Shown here piece by piece: positions 1-9,756 of a stretch of DNA of 64,000 nt. Source of the stretch: Polytrichum commune (lineage: Eukaryota; Streptophyta; Polytrichopsida; Polytrichales; Polytrichaceae); contig OX485805.1 of assembly GCA_950295325.1 (NCBI GenBank), positions 622,501-686,500 of the forward strand. The letters run 5' to 3'. Each line of letters starts with the position of its first letter. Within the stretch, counting starts at the first letter, position 1. The notes under the pieces were generated by a model that was not told the origin of the DNA, did no database searches, and worked only from the letters and a program-made list of their open reading frames with translations. The translations under genes and the position numbers were made by a program.

Positions 1-188
1 GGTGGGGGCGACAAGTTGGAACACATGTGTTGTGAAATTATGTTACCCCCTTATATAAAAAATACATTCACTTTATTTCAAATGACAACTCACTATTTAT
101 ATTTGACCACCAAGATGCCCACACTATTTCTTTGGTCTTGGACCCTAAGCAACAAACCCACCCTTATTGATTATGCACGGGGAGATTA

Positions 189-233
189 TCGCTGCTACAC
201 ACTACTTATTTATTATGGAGTGTGTAGCAGCGA
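189..233. promoter_or_regulatory. Perfect 15-bp inverted repeat upstream of RPL21-A
   Basis: TCGCTGCTACACACT at 189-203 is mirrored exactly by its reverse complement at 219-233, around a 15-nt AT-rich spacer. It lies about 170-215 bp upstream of the RPL21 start codon. Copy B has the same structure at 57114-57158 with one base difference in one arm. It could be a paired transcription-factor site or a cruciform. The function is not known from sequence alone. Confidence 0.7.
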
Positions 234-310
234 GCACAATGGTCCACCTTACCGGACCGAGTTTGTAGGTTCGGGCGAGTCCAGACCTAGACACGAGGCT
301 CTAGACCTGT

Positions 311-319
311 TTAGGGTTT
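311..319 (+). promoter_or_regulatory. Telo-box upstream of RPL21-A
   Basis: TTAGGGTTT, the reverse complement of AAACCCTAA, lies 87 bp before the start codon. Telo-boxes are an established element of plant ribosomal-protein promoters. The same motif is present upstream of copy B. A CT-rich stretch, typical of leaders of translation-machinery genes, follows at about 338-366. Confidence 0.55.
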
Positions 320-405
320 GGTGCTCAAACCCTGCGTCGTCTCTCCTTTCTCTCTCTCTTTCTCCTCTGTGCAGGCTAGGCCAGTTTCGCCACGCCTCAG
401 ACACC

Positions 406-1433
406 ATGCCGGCCGGTCATGGGTTGCGATCTCGCACCAGGGACCTGTTCTCCAGGCCGTTCAGGCAGAAAGGTTACATCGCCTTGACCACTTACCTTCG
501 CAACTTCAAGATCGGCGACTATGTGGACATCAAGGTGAACGGAGCCGTGCACAAGGGTATGCCCCACAAGTTCTACCATGGTCGTACCGGCATCGTATGG
601 AACGTGACGAAGCGCGCGGTGGGTGTGGTGATGAACAAGCAGGTGAGTGGGTTTTCGTGAGGGTGGAAGTAATTGTTTTGGTTTGAATTGCAATGCGGGT
701 TCGTATTTGCAGTGGTGGCGGTGTGAAATATGGGCGGGGGTGTTTTGTAGAAATCGTGGGCCACGAGGGCATGAAATGAGGTCCTGGAATGAGTATGGAG
801 GTGGATTGGGTATGACGGGATGTGCAGGTTTTTTGTGTTTGTATTGATATGACTTGGCGAATTAATCTCGGTGAAGAGTTCCCGGGACTGGAACAGTCTA
901 CACGCACAAACAACAATAAGCACATGGCACTCAATTATCACGGTGTTTTTAAGCTGGAATCTCAAAACACCTCTATCCTCTGGTTCCCCCGCTGCGTTTG
1001 GTTTACAATCTAAAATCCGAGTATGCGGAAGCATGGTTTGTACGTATGCAGCTAGTGTCTAATTAGTCTTTGTGGAGCAAAGTTTGGATGTTTTGGTGGC
1101 GACGGGCAGGCAATTGCGTCCGTGATTGCGTAGAAAAGCATCTCACCGAAGCATTGAATGCATAATTGTGTATAGGTCGGGAACAGGATCATCCAGAAAC
1201 GACTTCATGTGCGCATCGAGCACGTGCAGCCGTCAAGATGCAGGGAAGAGTTTTTGGAGCGTCGCAAGAGCAACGACATCAGGAAGGCTGAAGCAAAGGC
1301 GAGGGGCGAGACCGTGGACCTGAAGAGACAGCCTGCAGGTCCGAAGGGTGGATTTGTGTTGGACTCTTCTACATTGGAGACTGTGACCCCCATTCCTTAC
1401 GATGTGGTGAACGATCTAAAGGGAGGATACTAA
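406..1433 (+). CDS. RPL21: 60S ribosomal protein L21 (eL21), copy A, two exons
   Basis: This encodes cytosolic large-subunit ribosomal protein eL21. Exon 1 is 406-642 (79 codons) and ends CAG before a GTGAGT donor. Exon 2 is 1176-1433 (85 codons plus TAA) after a TATAG acceptor, and the splice junction is in phase 0. The product is 164 residues, the usual plant eL21 length. It starts [15 protein letters not shown], contains the family segment [20 protein letters not shown] and ends VVNDLKGGY. The ATG at 406 is chosen because eL21 begins with this N-terminus; an in-frame extension upstream is not family-like. The protein reads the same as copy B. The intron (643-1175) holds no other gene. A telo-box and a 15-bp inverted repeat lie upstream. 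Only the intron and non-coding flanks differ noticeably from copy B, so both copies look functional. Confidence 0.96.
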
Positions 1434-2140
1434 GTTTTGTCTCAGGCGCGGCATACATGGGCTACACTGGAATATGTAATTTGTCATTGATGAATACAGA
1501 GTTGATTGATGGACTAGGCTTCATAGGGTGTGATGTATATTTCTTAGCGCGTGGGTTTGGTGCTCTTATCCCGAGTTGTTGTGTTATAACATTGAAGAAA
1601 CCCTAAACTGTCACGGCATTGAAACTTCTTACTCGAAGTTAGTGCAATGACGGTTGGTTTGTGGATAAGCATGGAGTTTGGAGGGTACGTTTTTGTCTTG
1701 ACTGAATCTGACATGCATCGTTCAATAGTAACGATCGTGATGATTTCCACCACCGTGAATTTTAAAACCGTGAGTTTGAAGAGATCTATGGTTGAACATA
1801 GTAGTGGAATCAGCGATGATGTGATGTTTGTGTTGTTGCTGCCAGCATTAGGATTGTTTGATATGTGAGTTAAACATGCGCAATATGCATAATGAAGTCA
1901 CTTCAGATTCTGATAGAAGCTCCACCTGGCATCGGCTGTTGGAAAGGTATTAGACATCCTAACGAGGGTGAGTCGCAGTGGTGTAGAGATGAGGGTTAGC
2001 GCCATAACGAGGGCGAGTTGCAGCGTTGTAGGTATGAGGGCTAACGCCAACTACATCTTGGGAAACCCCTGAATGCTAAAGCCCTAGGTCTGGTTTCAAC
2101 TGTTTTTAAGATACCTTTCTTTTAAGTGAAGGGCTTACAG

Positions 2141-2327
2141 CTCTATCAAGAAATGCGTCTCTCATAGGAAGCCACGGCACTCATTTAGTCAGAGCCGTCC
2201 GACCATAATCCTGCCGTCGTCTGCTGGTAATGGTGGCGAATATGAAGATGGTGCATCTTTGGCCGAGTTTCTCGAATCCGAAGTTTTTGGAGACGAAGAT
2301 GAGACCCTAGAAATCCTTGACGATTAG
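2141..2327 (+). pseudogene. Orphan 3'-terminal exon candidate, unrecognised protein
   Basis: After a pyrimidine-containing stretch ending TTACAG (acceptor AG at 2139-2140) the sequence stays open for about 61 codons to TAG at 2325-2327. The translation moves from a basic, Ser-rich part (KKCVSHRKPRHSFSQSRPT) to an acidic tail (SLAEFLESEVFGDEDETLEI) and looks like real protein rather than chance. No upstream exon was recognised in the preceding 200 bp. I do not recognise the family. It may be a captured or relic last exon of a broken gene, or chance. Confidence 0.35.
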
Positions 2328-5026
2328 AAGAATGATGGTGGAGCTTTAGCTTCGCCTGGTAGCAATGTAGTTTAGGTTGGTTGGAAAATTGGCCAGATTT
2401 GCATGTTGTTGAAACGGTTTTGGTCTTGGTTTTGGCCGTCCGTTATTTGGTGGTTTGCGGTCCTCTCTTCACGTGGATTATGTCCTTGTCATGAGCTTTA
2501 CATCATGTGGTGTTTCGTTGCATAAATTTTGTGTCGGTTGCAATGTAGTGACCACAAACTGCCGAATGTACATTGAGTGGATGATGTTATGGCCGTCCAG
2601 ACTAGGGTTGGTGGCTTTGGGGAGGCATGCCTCTGTTGTCAGTTGTCTGTGTTGGGTGCCATTCTTGGCATGCTCTGGTTAATGTAGTTGAATTGGTCTT
2701 GCTCAAGCCCATGAACTCATTGTAAAGTACTATAGAAATGATAAAAGCATTATTACCACAAACGAGTTCAAGTTTTGAGCAAAGTGTCATGTGTGACTTT
2801 TCTTTTGATAGAAACGTATGGAAGTTCTTATGTGTGACCTCATAATTTCAGCAATTTAATACCAAAGTGCCGGCTTAGTTACCACCTACAATACTCCTAA
2901 CATCTATTCGTGTTAGATACTCAATGAAAAGGAACCTACGCGAGGAAGGAATAGGGTTTTGTGTACATCTCAAAGTATGTACTCCAAATTTATTCCATGA
3001 TGGATTTCATACAAGAGGTAGTGTGCCTTCATGTGATCTTGAATATGTGCAATACCTAATTCTATAGCGCATAATAGTAACAAATATCTTATTTAATTGT
3101 TTTTCCAAAAATTAGAACACAAGTATGCCCTTGTTTTTCAAACGCACAGGTTGCCCAAATACAAAACCCTTAAACCTCACACTCCTAATATACGAAAATG
3201 AGGAACCTCTTTTGGGTTTCGACAACCTTCAAGCTTCTGTAATTTCAAAGTGACACTTTGAGTAACTTTTTCTATTTCAGGAAATTAATTAGCTTCTCAA
3301 AATTTCAATTTTTTTCACAAATTAGCAATCTACAGAGTCTAGCAGAAACATTTGAAAATAATAATAATAATAATAATTTCATGTGCAACCAATGCAAAGT
3401 TGTCTCAAGGAAAGATTCCTTATGGTCCACTAGAAGGGTCTATTGATGTTGGATTGCTAGGTGAGAAACTCCACAAAATCAACTGTAGTGCAAGTGAGGA
3501 TCCTTTTTGTGAATTACTTCTTACACTGCCTTGTTGAGCCAAGAGATCCCTGATTAGCCATTGTGATTGGGCAAAGTTGGTGCTTTTTTAAAAACGTTTT
3601 TGCATGTTTCCTACAGTGCTACCATGAGTGGCCAAAGCTTGGCTACTTTGTTACTTCATGCCGCATATGATTAATCACTTTTAATAATGACATATTTGAT
3701 GGCACTATTGCACTCACTTGTTGACGGCTTACGAACGAAAAATGGGTGTCACCAAAAGGAAGGTGTTGCTTTAAGGACTCAACACCCTAGGGTTGTATTC
3801 AATGAGCTGATGACATTTGATAATGTTATGTGAGGTTATCATCTTGTTAAGAGGGTCCAACGCCAAGGCATTCGAAGCAAATTTAAGGCATGTTTCAATA
3901 GTCTTCAATACTATTTCAATACTTTTCTATGCCAAGCCCCATTCCATCCATGGGTCACGTCATGTTTTGGATCCTCGATTCTTAGTTGTTTTGAGTGGAT
4001 CTAGGACTTGGGACCCAAAAAAAATGGTGTTTAAAAGAGATTGGACTATGTGCTCAAAATATGATAAGTGTTCTAAGTTCAACAATAGTCTATATGATTT
4101 GTTCACTTGATAAGCATGAGAATCTTCGCTTTGATGAGAAATCACATATTCATGTAAGTTTTTAGAATTATGAGGCAAATGGCTATGGACACAATTTGGA
4201 TTTGGTAATCATCTTGCACTAATGGATTGTTTGATATCCTAATAGAAGTGGGTGCAAATTAAGAGAATAGCAATACAACATGTTACTTCTTAAATTTGAA
4301 TTGATACTGCAATTAATTTTAAGGACCCCAAATTAATGTACTCGAAGTAATTTGAAATGAATAAGCAACAAACCTATAAGGGATCAAGTTCTTATGTTGG
4401 ATGGAAGAGAATAAGCTCGTATTCGATAATCCCCTCTCTCCTCAACCCAAGATTACCATATGGTTGCTTCTTGCTTCATTTACTTTTTATTTTAAAATTA
4501 CGGAATGGGTAGATTTCAAACAATGCAAGACTGCCATGTGGCATAATTTCAAAAGGTTGTTTTTGGGCCATAAAAGCGGAAGCATCCAGCACTCTCCGGT
4601 TATTGTAAATTCCTCATCTCATGCTGTGCTAACCCTCTGCTTCAAAAGACATGATCTAGGCAAATCAAATATTTGGTTCCACACAAGCTCGTATGACCCA
4701 AACTGTACCATTCAATGTCTTTCATTGTGCATCTCTCCCCTCCCCACACACCCCCCCCTTTTTTTCTATAATATTTTACAGTTGGTTTTGGGTCATAACA
4801 TTATTCAGATCCATAACAATGTTGTGTGGACTGACGGTATTTCATGGAATATTTTTTCATATTCAATATGAATGTGGGAAATATCAGGGAGTATTTAGTG
4901 GAATAATGTTAGTCCCACAAAATATTGTTATGGATTTGAGGAATGTTATGGTTGTGTCTAATAAAGATGAACATCTATTCATAACTAGGGTAGAAGGGGC
5001 TTTAGCGGCTACCCTAACATAGCTAA
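2328..5026. other. Non-coding intergenic stretch
   Basis: AT-rich DNA with many stops in every frame and no recognisable gene. It includes a short AAT trinucleotide run at about 3356-3378. Pieces near 3940-4025 repeat the 'ACTTGGGACCC' wording seen in the MITE at 7339 and may be a decayed relative. Nothing else can be supported. Confidence 0.6.
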
Positions 5027-5030
5027 CTAA

Positions 5031-5505
5031 GGTCGTTACCAGACTGCCGGCAGGCAGCCTGGCAGAGGAGGCTAGGCCGTACACTAGCCTCTCAGCACCC
5101 ACGTCAGACTGCAGGTACCACAAAAGAGGCAGGGGAGGCGAAGCAGCCCGGCAGGTGCCTGCCTGCGACGAATGCCTTTTCTCAACCAAACCGTTCATCC
5201 AAGCAGGTCTCAGGCACAGAGAGACCAGCGCAGAACTCCAGGGGCCTCTGTTTCGGAGCAGACTGCTGTGGTTATAGAGCTGCCTCTGTCTGCAGCAAAC
5301 AGAGAGCTCTCACCCTCACATCGCATTTTTCTCACCGGGAGGCGATCGCTGCCGGGCGGTATCCCCTGGTAAGCAACGGTTGCCGCTCGCCATTGCCACA
5401 TGGGACTGCCGCCCAGCTGGCTGCCGTAGGTGTGGTACCGGTACCGCAGGCTTGGCCAATCGCAGGCAGCAGACTGCGCTGCCTGCCGGCAGTCTGGTAA
5501 CGCCC
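5031..5505. mobile_element. GC-rich foldback MITE
   Basis: A 475-bp unit with near-perfect 27-bp terminal inverted repeats. The left end reads GGTCGTTACCAGACTGCCGG at 5031 onward. The right end at 5479-5505 is its reverse complement with one mismatch. Similarity extends weakly outward by about six more bases on each side (AACTAA versus AAGTAA), so the true termini and the target-site duplication are unclear. The interior is GC-rich and non-coding, unlike the AT-rich flanks. TAA on the left and TTA on the right adjoin the clear repeat, which hints at PIF/Harbinger but does not prove it. Confidence 0.8.
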
Positions 5506-6336
5506 TTACTTACACAATTCATCATGTTTGGCTACTTACGACCGGTATCCAAATAGCTTAGTCCACATTCCGATGCACTACCTAGATGTTGTAAGGGCCC
5601 TCTTGCCTAGGTGGCATCCACTTCCCTAGTCCCAATGCCAACGAGGATCAATGAGGCGTTTGGTTGGGCCTTGGTGGATCGACGGCCTTGGATGTACCAT
5701 GCTTGTGACCATAGAAGGCCCTTTCCCAACACCTCAAGGACATGGAGTGATATATCCTAACTTGGATTCTAGATAAGTTGTTTATTCCACATTTATATCT
5801 TACGTTGGTTGGTGGTTACAACGTCACCTCGATAATATGGCACCTTGATTATATGATGCATTTCCTGTGGACCAAACTTTATAGTGTTAATTTACCTATA
5901 TATTATGACACTTTAAGGTGAGATTTGTCACATAATAGAGGTACTTAATGTGCATAAGTGGTGGGACCCATTTTACCTTGGGATGATGGAGTTGTATCAA
6001 GAACATAAAGAATTCATTGGGTGAGTTAACATAACTTAGCTCTAATTAGTTGTTTAATATATAGTTGGAAGGAAGGGAGGAAATTATTGATGTAGAGTGC
6101 ATCATGGTTGAGATGGTGGACTTGGCATGGGGTAGAGATGTCCAAGTGGGTTTAAATTTGAGAAATGAGCCAATAGAGGGGAATGTTGTGGATGACCAAC
6201 CGACACCAATTGTCAAGCTTCCTAAAGCCCATGAGTATTCTCACTTACTATCACATTTTGCAGTGGAGCATTCTTTAGAGTTTTTGTTCTACATGTGATG
6301 AACATGCAGTCTTTATAAACATATGTTTTTAAAAAC

Positions 6337-6372
<36 letters not shown>

Positions 6373-7335
6373 CTCATATTGTCTGACGTTGTTGGCATAT
6401 GTCTTCAATTAAAATGTTCTTTTATACTTATGTATCTTCATTGTGGTACAAAATGACATCTTTACATTGAAATGGGCCATTTTTGAGAAAAACCTTGATA
6501 ATACGATAATTGAGGGCAAAAAAGTCATATTATGGAGAATACACATTTATCACTATATTCGATAATTTCGGATTTTTTTGGCATTTTGAGATAGTTACAA
6601 ATATAAGAATATGGAAAAAATCACACAAATATTGGAGAATGTTGTAAGATGCAAATACTTTGAAGCATGTGTTCATATCAAGAACCCAATTAAGAATTCA
6701 TATCAAGATGGTTTAGGTAGGACGACCCAAACATTAGACCATGTTGTTGTGGTCCATATATTAATTTGAGACAAGAGAAAGTCTCAAATTAACAAATATA
6801 GTGATATTTGGATAATATGACACTATCTTACAAGACCAAATGTGTCATATTAAAGAGGGAGAACAATGTTTGTACGTGGCATAACATTATACATCTACAT
6901 GGTTGTGTTCCATTCTATATTTAGCATATGACATTGGTTATAAAAATATTATGATGAACAAATGCTTCCTATGAGTATTCTTGAGATGATCAGTAATTCC
7001 AACACATAGTTCTAGGAGTACAACTTCACCCAAATTTTCAACTTCAGCCTAAATGTATGAATATTTAACAAATATTCCCACTTTTTCGGGGGGGGGGGGG
7101 GGCATAGAATATAATTGACATATTAAAGGGTCGTGGAACCAACCCTCATGGCTAAAAAATATTATGGGAGACTTCTTTGAGTAATTATTGTGAGAGAATT
7201 GTCTATGCCTATGGTTCTTACAGTCAAACTAATTGCTTTTGAATAATAAGATGATTGTACATCAAGTCGGTGTACATGATATTTGTGTCCACTTGAAGAG
7301 TTAATATCGACTTCTAATATAGTTTTAATATTGCC
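5506..7335. other. AT-rich stretch with a possible pogo/Tigger-like relic
   Basis: A motif of the form ATAATATGRCAC recurs in both orientations near 5838, 5905, 6525, 6790 and 6843, with a 12-bp inverted repeat TTAATTTGAGAC at about 6762-6793. Subterminal repetition of this kind occurs in pogo/Tigger-like DNA transposons. A 77-codon open stretch at 6065-6298 (+), ending LEFLFYM, could be a residual transposase C-terminus, but I cannot identify it. An ATA microsatellite lies at 6337-6371 and a run of 15 G at 7088-7102. No intact gene is visible. Confidence 0.3.
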
Positions 7336-7338
7336 TAA

Positions 7339-7685
7339 GGGTTGGTTCACATGGGGCCCCAAGTCCTAAGTCCCAAGTCACGTGACGTTAATCCATGCAA
7401 TCTTAGCATGGAAGTTGGGACTTATGACTTCACACAGGGTCCCAAGTCCTAAGTCCCAAGTATGACATGGATGCCTACATGGCAACACTATTTGGAGGTG
7501 AAGATCGGAAGCAAAAAACTAGACCCAACTCTACAAGTCTTGTATAGGATAATCAAGGTCTGATTTGAATGATAATTAACCATATTTAAATGGTTTCTTG
7601 AGGCTCAAAAGTTGGGTTTGCCTCCATGTTGGGACTTGCTAACATAAGTGGAACTTGGGACTTGGGACCCCCTGTGAACCGGCCC
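7339..7685. mobile_element. Tourist-like (PIF/Harbinger) MITE
   Basis: A 347-bp non-coding unit. The left end GGGTTGGTTCACATGGGG and the reverse complement of the right end, GGGCCGGTTCACAGGGGG, form imperfect inverted repeats that continue through CCCAAGTCC. It is flanked by TAA (7336-7338) and TGA (7686-7688), a three-base duplication with one mismatch. GGG-starting termini and a TWA-like 3-bp target are hallmarks of Tourist/PIF-Harbinger MITEs. Internal copies of CCCAAGTCCTAAGTCCCAAG suggest subterminal repeats. Confidence 0.72.
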
Positions 7686-8932
7686 TGAGATGGGGCCCCT
7701 TCACGACCAAATCGCCAAGCAAAACCACTTGGAAATGCTTGGAAATACCTCTATTTTGAGCTGATATTACAATCTGTTGATGCTGCAGTGATCCAGTATA
7801 TTTGAAACCGGGCATCAACTCTGCACTTTCTTGAACAAAACACTGCTATTTTAATATCAAATCTCATGTTGCTGTATTGAAGTTTTCATACAAGAGTTTG
7901 TTGATGTTTCAAGATCAATTTGTTCTGGTTGATAATCTGTATGAATTAGGGCATGCCCGCACCAGGGGGCATTGGGCCGGGACCGGTAGAAAGGATGGCT
8001 AACCTGGGAGCTCCCAACCGGGTAGGGAGGCTGGGCAAGCTGGCATGGCGGTGCCATGCCGGAGGCCGCAGTTGGCGGGCATCTACCGGAAACCAACAGA
8101 CTTCATCCAAAGTATTATGTTGGCTCCCACTCTTGGAGGGGTCTGTGGCCTCACACGCACCGATTGCTCTCTAGCCTTGCATGTTTCCAGGGTTGTCCAG
8201 CTGCACATACTCCACCGAAATCGCGGCAACAACTTCTGCAGATGGAGCACGAGTCGGCGATTGACAAGGAGCTCCGTGGGCTACGTTTCGGGTGCATAAC
8301 ACATTCTTGTTTCCTTGTGCTTGTTTGGGGGCAATCCAAATTGTGTGGTTTTTGTGGTCGTTCCTTCTCAGGGGTCCAGTGCACATTTTGTGCCTCCAAC
8401 TTCTTCAATTTCTTTCTTCAACTTGTTAAAATGACTATCTTGTTGTTGATGCTTCGCATCTATGGCTCTGGGGGTTTCACGGGGTCCCTCCACGTTTGGT
8501 TGCATGCTTGTGTGTCTGGGGTTAGGGTTCTGCACGCAATTACCTCCCAAAGATGTGACTTTCATTTTCCAGACTTGCGATAATGACTGGCCCGTGGCTT
8601 GGTGTGTAGTGCAATTTATGTGAGCATCTGTATCTTTGAGTCCTGGAAGCTGGAGAGATTCGGAGTCTTGGAATCCTTGTTATTTTTTGCGGGTTTCGAG
8701 CCCCCCCCCATTTCTCATTGCATCTTGGCTGCATTTATAAATTTCGTATGTGCGGTGTGTGCGGTGCCATCTTCTTGCAACATTTTCTTGTCCTGGCTCA
8801 CTGCATTTGTGTTTTGCTTGCTGCGAAAGGGCTTGGGCATCTACAACTGTATTCACTTTGGGTTTTCTGGCATTTTCCCAATGTGTTTGCAGGGGTACAA
8901 GCTGTTCTGCTATGCCTACTATTCACACTCAT
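7686..8932. other. Unassigned sequence left of element B1
   Basis: GC-richer DNA begins near 7950 (GGGCATGCCCGCACC). A stretch at about 8193-8293 (+) is open and protein-like (QQLLQMEHESAIDKELRG) and could be a relic exon followed by a GTGCAT donor-like site. The remainder to 8932 is T-rich with overlapping short frames and no family signature. Its style resembles 29652-31280, on the other side of B1, but I see no long direct match. Confidence 0.25.
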
Positions 8933-9241
8933 TGTGGGAGTCCAAATTCGACGGAAATACGGAAATACGGATTCAATTTCCGTATTTTCCCCTGCTTGTA
9001 TGAAGATAATAGGGCCTCTTAGGATAAATTACTTGTACTAGGAAATAGGGCATTCTAAATCCGCCTTGTGTGATAAAACGAATAAAAATGAGTATTATGA
9101 CCGGTCCGTCAAATTGGATTGGCGGACCGTTTAATCATGGTCCGAACCGCTGGTCCGGACCAAGTAATGGCCACGCCAAGATTAACCAACGGACCGAAAG
9201 TGGTGGTTACAACGCGTTTATGACGGTTGGGGGAAAACCGT

Positions 9242-9268
9242 CGGAAAACGGTTGGTAACCGTTTTCCG
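9242..9268. promoter_or_regulatory. Palindrome with MYB-like cores upstream of the B1 promoter
   Basis: A 12-bp arm (CGGAAAACGGTT) and its exact reverse complement flank a GGT loop. The same palindrome lies at 46679-46705 in copy B2, also about 40-70 bp before the TATA-like motif. The arms contain AACGGTT/AACCGTT, which fit plant R2R3-MYB core sites. MYB-responsive promoters are known in plant LTR retrotransposons. The assignment here is inference. Confidence 0.55.
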
Positions 9269-9309
9269 TTAAACCCTAACGGTAACAGTGGGAGGAAGAG
9301 GGGGGAGGA

Positions 9310-9317
9310 TATTTAAG
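9310..9317 (+). promoter_or_regulatory. TATA-like motif of element B1
   Basis: TATTTAAG precedes a CT-rich stretch (GGGTCTCTTCCTTCTCC). Copy B2 has the corresponding ATTTAAGGGTCCCTTCC at about 46749. The start codon follows about 235 bp later, leaving a leader long enough for the two hairpins. This is a prediction from position and conservation between copies. Confidence 0.5.
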
Positions 9318-9405
9318 GGTCTCTTCCTTCTCCTCCCCACTTTTTGCAAGGAGAAAAAAATTGTTGAATGAAAGAGTGGTGAGACTTTGTTTTTCTTTCG
9401 AGCCG

Positions 9406-9424
9406 CCAGCAGTTGGATTGCTGG
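9406..9424 (+). other. Leader hairpin 1 of element B1
   Basis: CCAGCA and TGCTGG form a 6-bp stem around a 7-nt loop, GTTGGAT. It is followed by GACTC. The same hairpin is conserved at 46842-46860 in B2. It is one of a tandem pair in the 5' leader of the ORF. Confidence 0.65.
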
Positions 9425-9444
9425 GACTCCGTAATTTCCAGTCA

Positions 9445-9463
9445 CCGGCAGTTGGCTTGCCGG
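9445..9463 (+). other. Leader hairpin 2 of element B1
   Basis: CCGGCA and TGCCGG form a 6-bp stem around GTTGGCT, again followed by GACTC. Compared with hairpin 1, the third stem pair changes from A:T to G:C on both sides, which is a compensated difference. The counterpart in B2 is 46881-46899, with one loop change. Confidence 0.65.
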
Positions 9464-9551
9464 GACTCCATAGCAGTTGAGCGGAAGAGAGGGTACCCGG
9501 AGAGGAGAGGGTTTCCGTAAATTGAGACGGAAGTTGAGAGAAGAGACGAAG

Positions 9552-9756
9552 ATGCCGGAAACACGGGAAGAGGATCAGAGGGAACCCATCCCAATTCCGC
9601 TCAAAACCCTAGTCCCTGCAATTCCAAGAGAGGATAGGGAGTTGCAGGAGCTAGCGGAGGATCTCCGGGTTATGGGCTGTGTTGGGTTGCTCGCCAAACC
9701 TTGGAACCTCCAAGCGGAAAATACCCTCCGAGAATTCAAATTCGAGAGAGGTAATC
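9552..9756 (+). pseudogene. Element B1 ORF, N-terminal part (split by element A)
   Basis: This is the start of the element-B ORF, beginning MPETREEDQREPIPIPLK. It aligns with B2 codons 1-68 with few changes. The reading frame is broken at 9752-9756, the TAATC target duplication of element A. It resumes after that element near 23300 and again after unit G near 26577. The start is the ATG that matches the B2 ORF start. The protein is charged and rich in Pro, Glu and Arg. I do not recognise a domain in this part. Confidence 0.75.

Larger units (their letters stand above)
127..1926. repeat. Inverted segmental duplication, copy A (contains RPL21-A)
   Basis: This segment matches 55416-57220 on the opposite strand across upstream DNA, both exons, the intron and about 490 bp of downstream DNA, with small differences throughout. 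Similarity begins at TTTCTTTGGTCTTG on the left and stops just after GATAGAAGCTCCAC on the right. Because flanks and intron are included, this is a DNA-level duplication, not a retrocopy. The two copies face away from each other at the ends of a block that is almost entirely transposons. Confidence 0.9.

Noticed and set aside
16-660. A longer reading frame extending RPL21 upstream of 406
   Set aside because: The conserved eL21 N-terminus starts at the ATG at 406. The upstream part is promoter and leader with a telo-box and inverted repeat, and the frame reads past the splice donor.
5815-6870. Complete pogo/Tigger transposon
   Set aside because: The repeated ATATGACAC motif is suggestive, but neither clean inverted termini with a TA duplication nor a DDE domain could be seen. 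It is recorded only as a possible relic.
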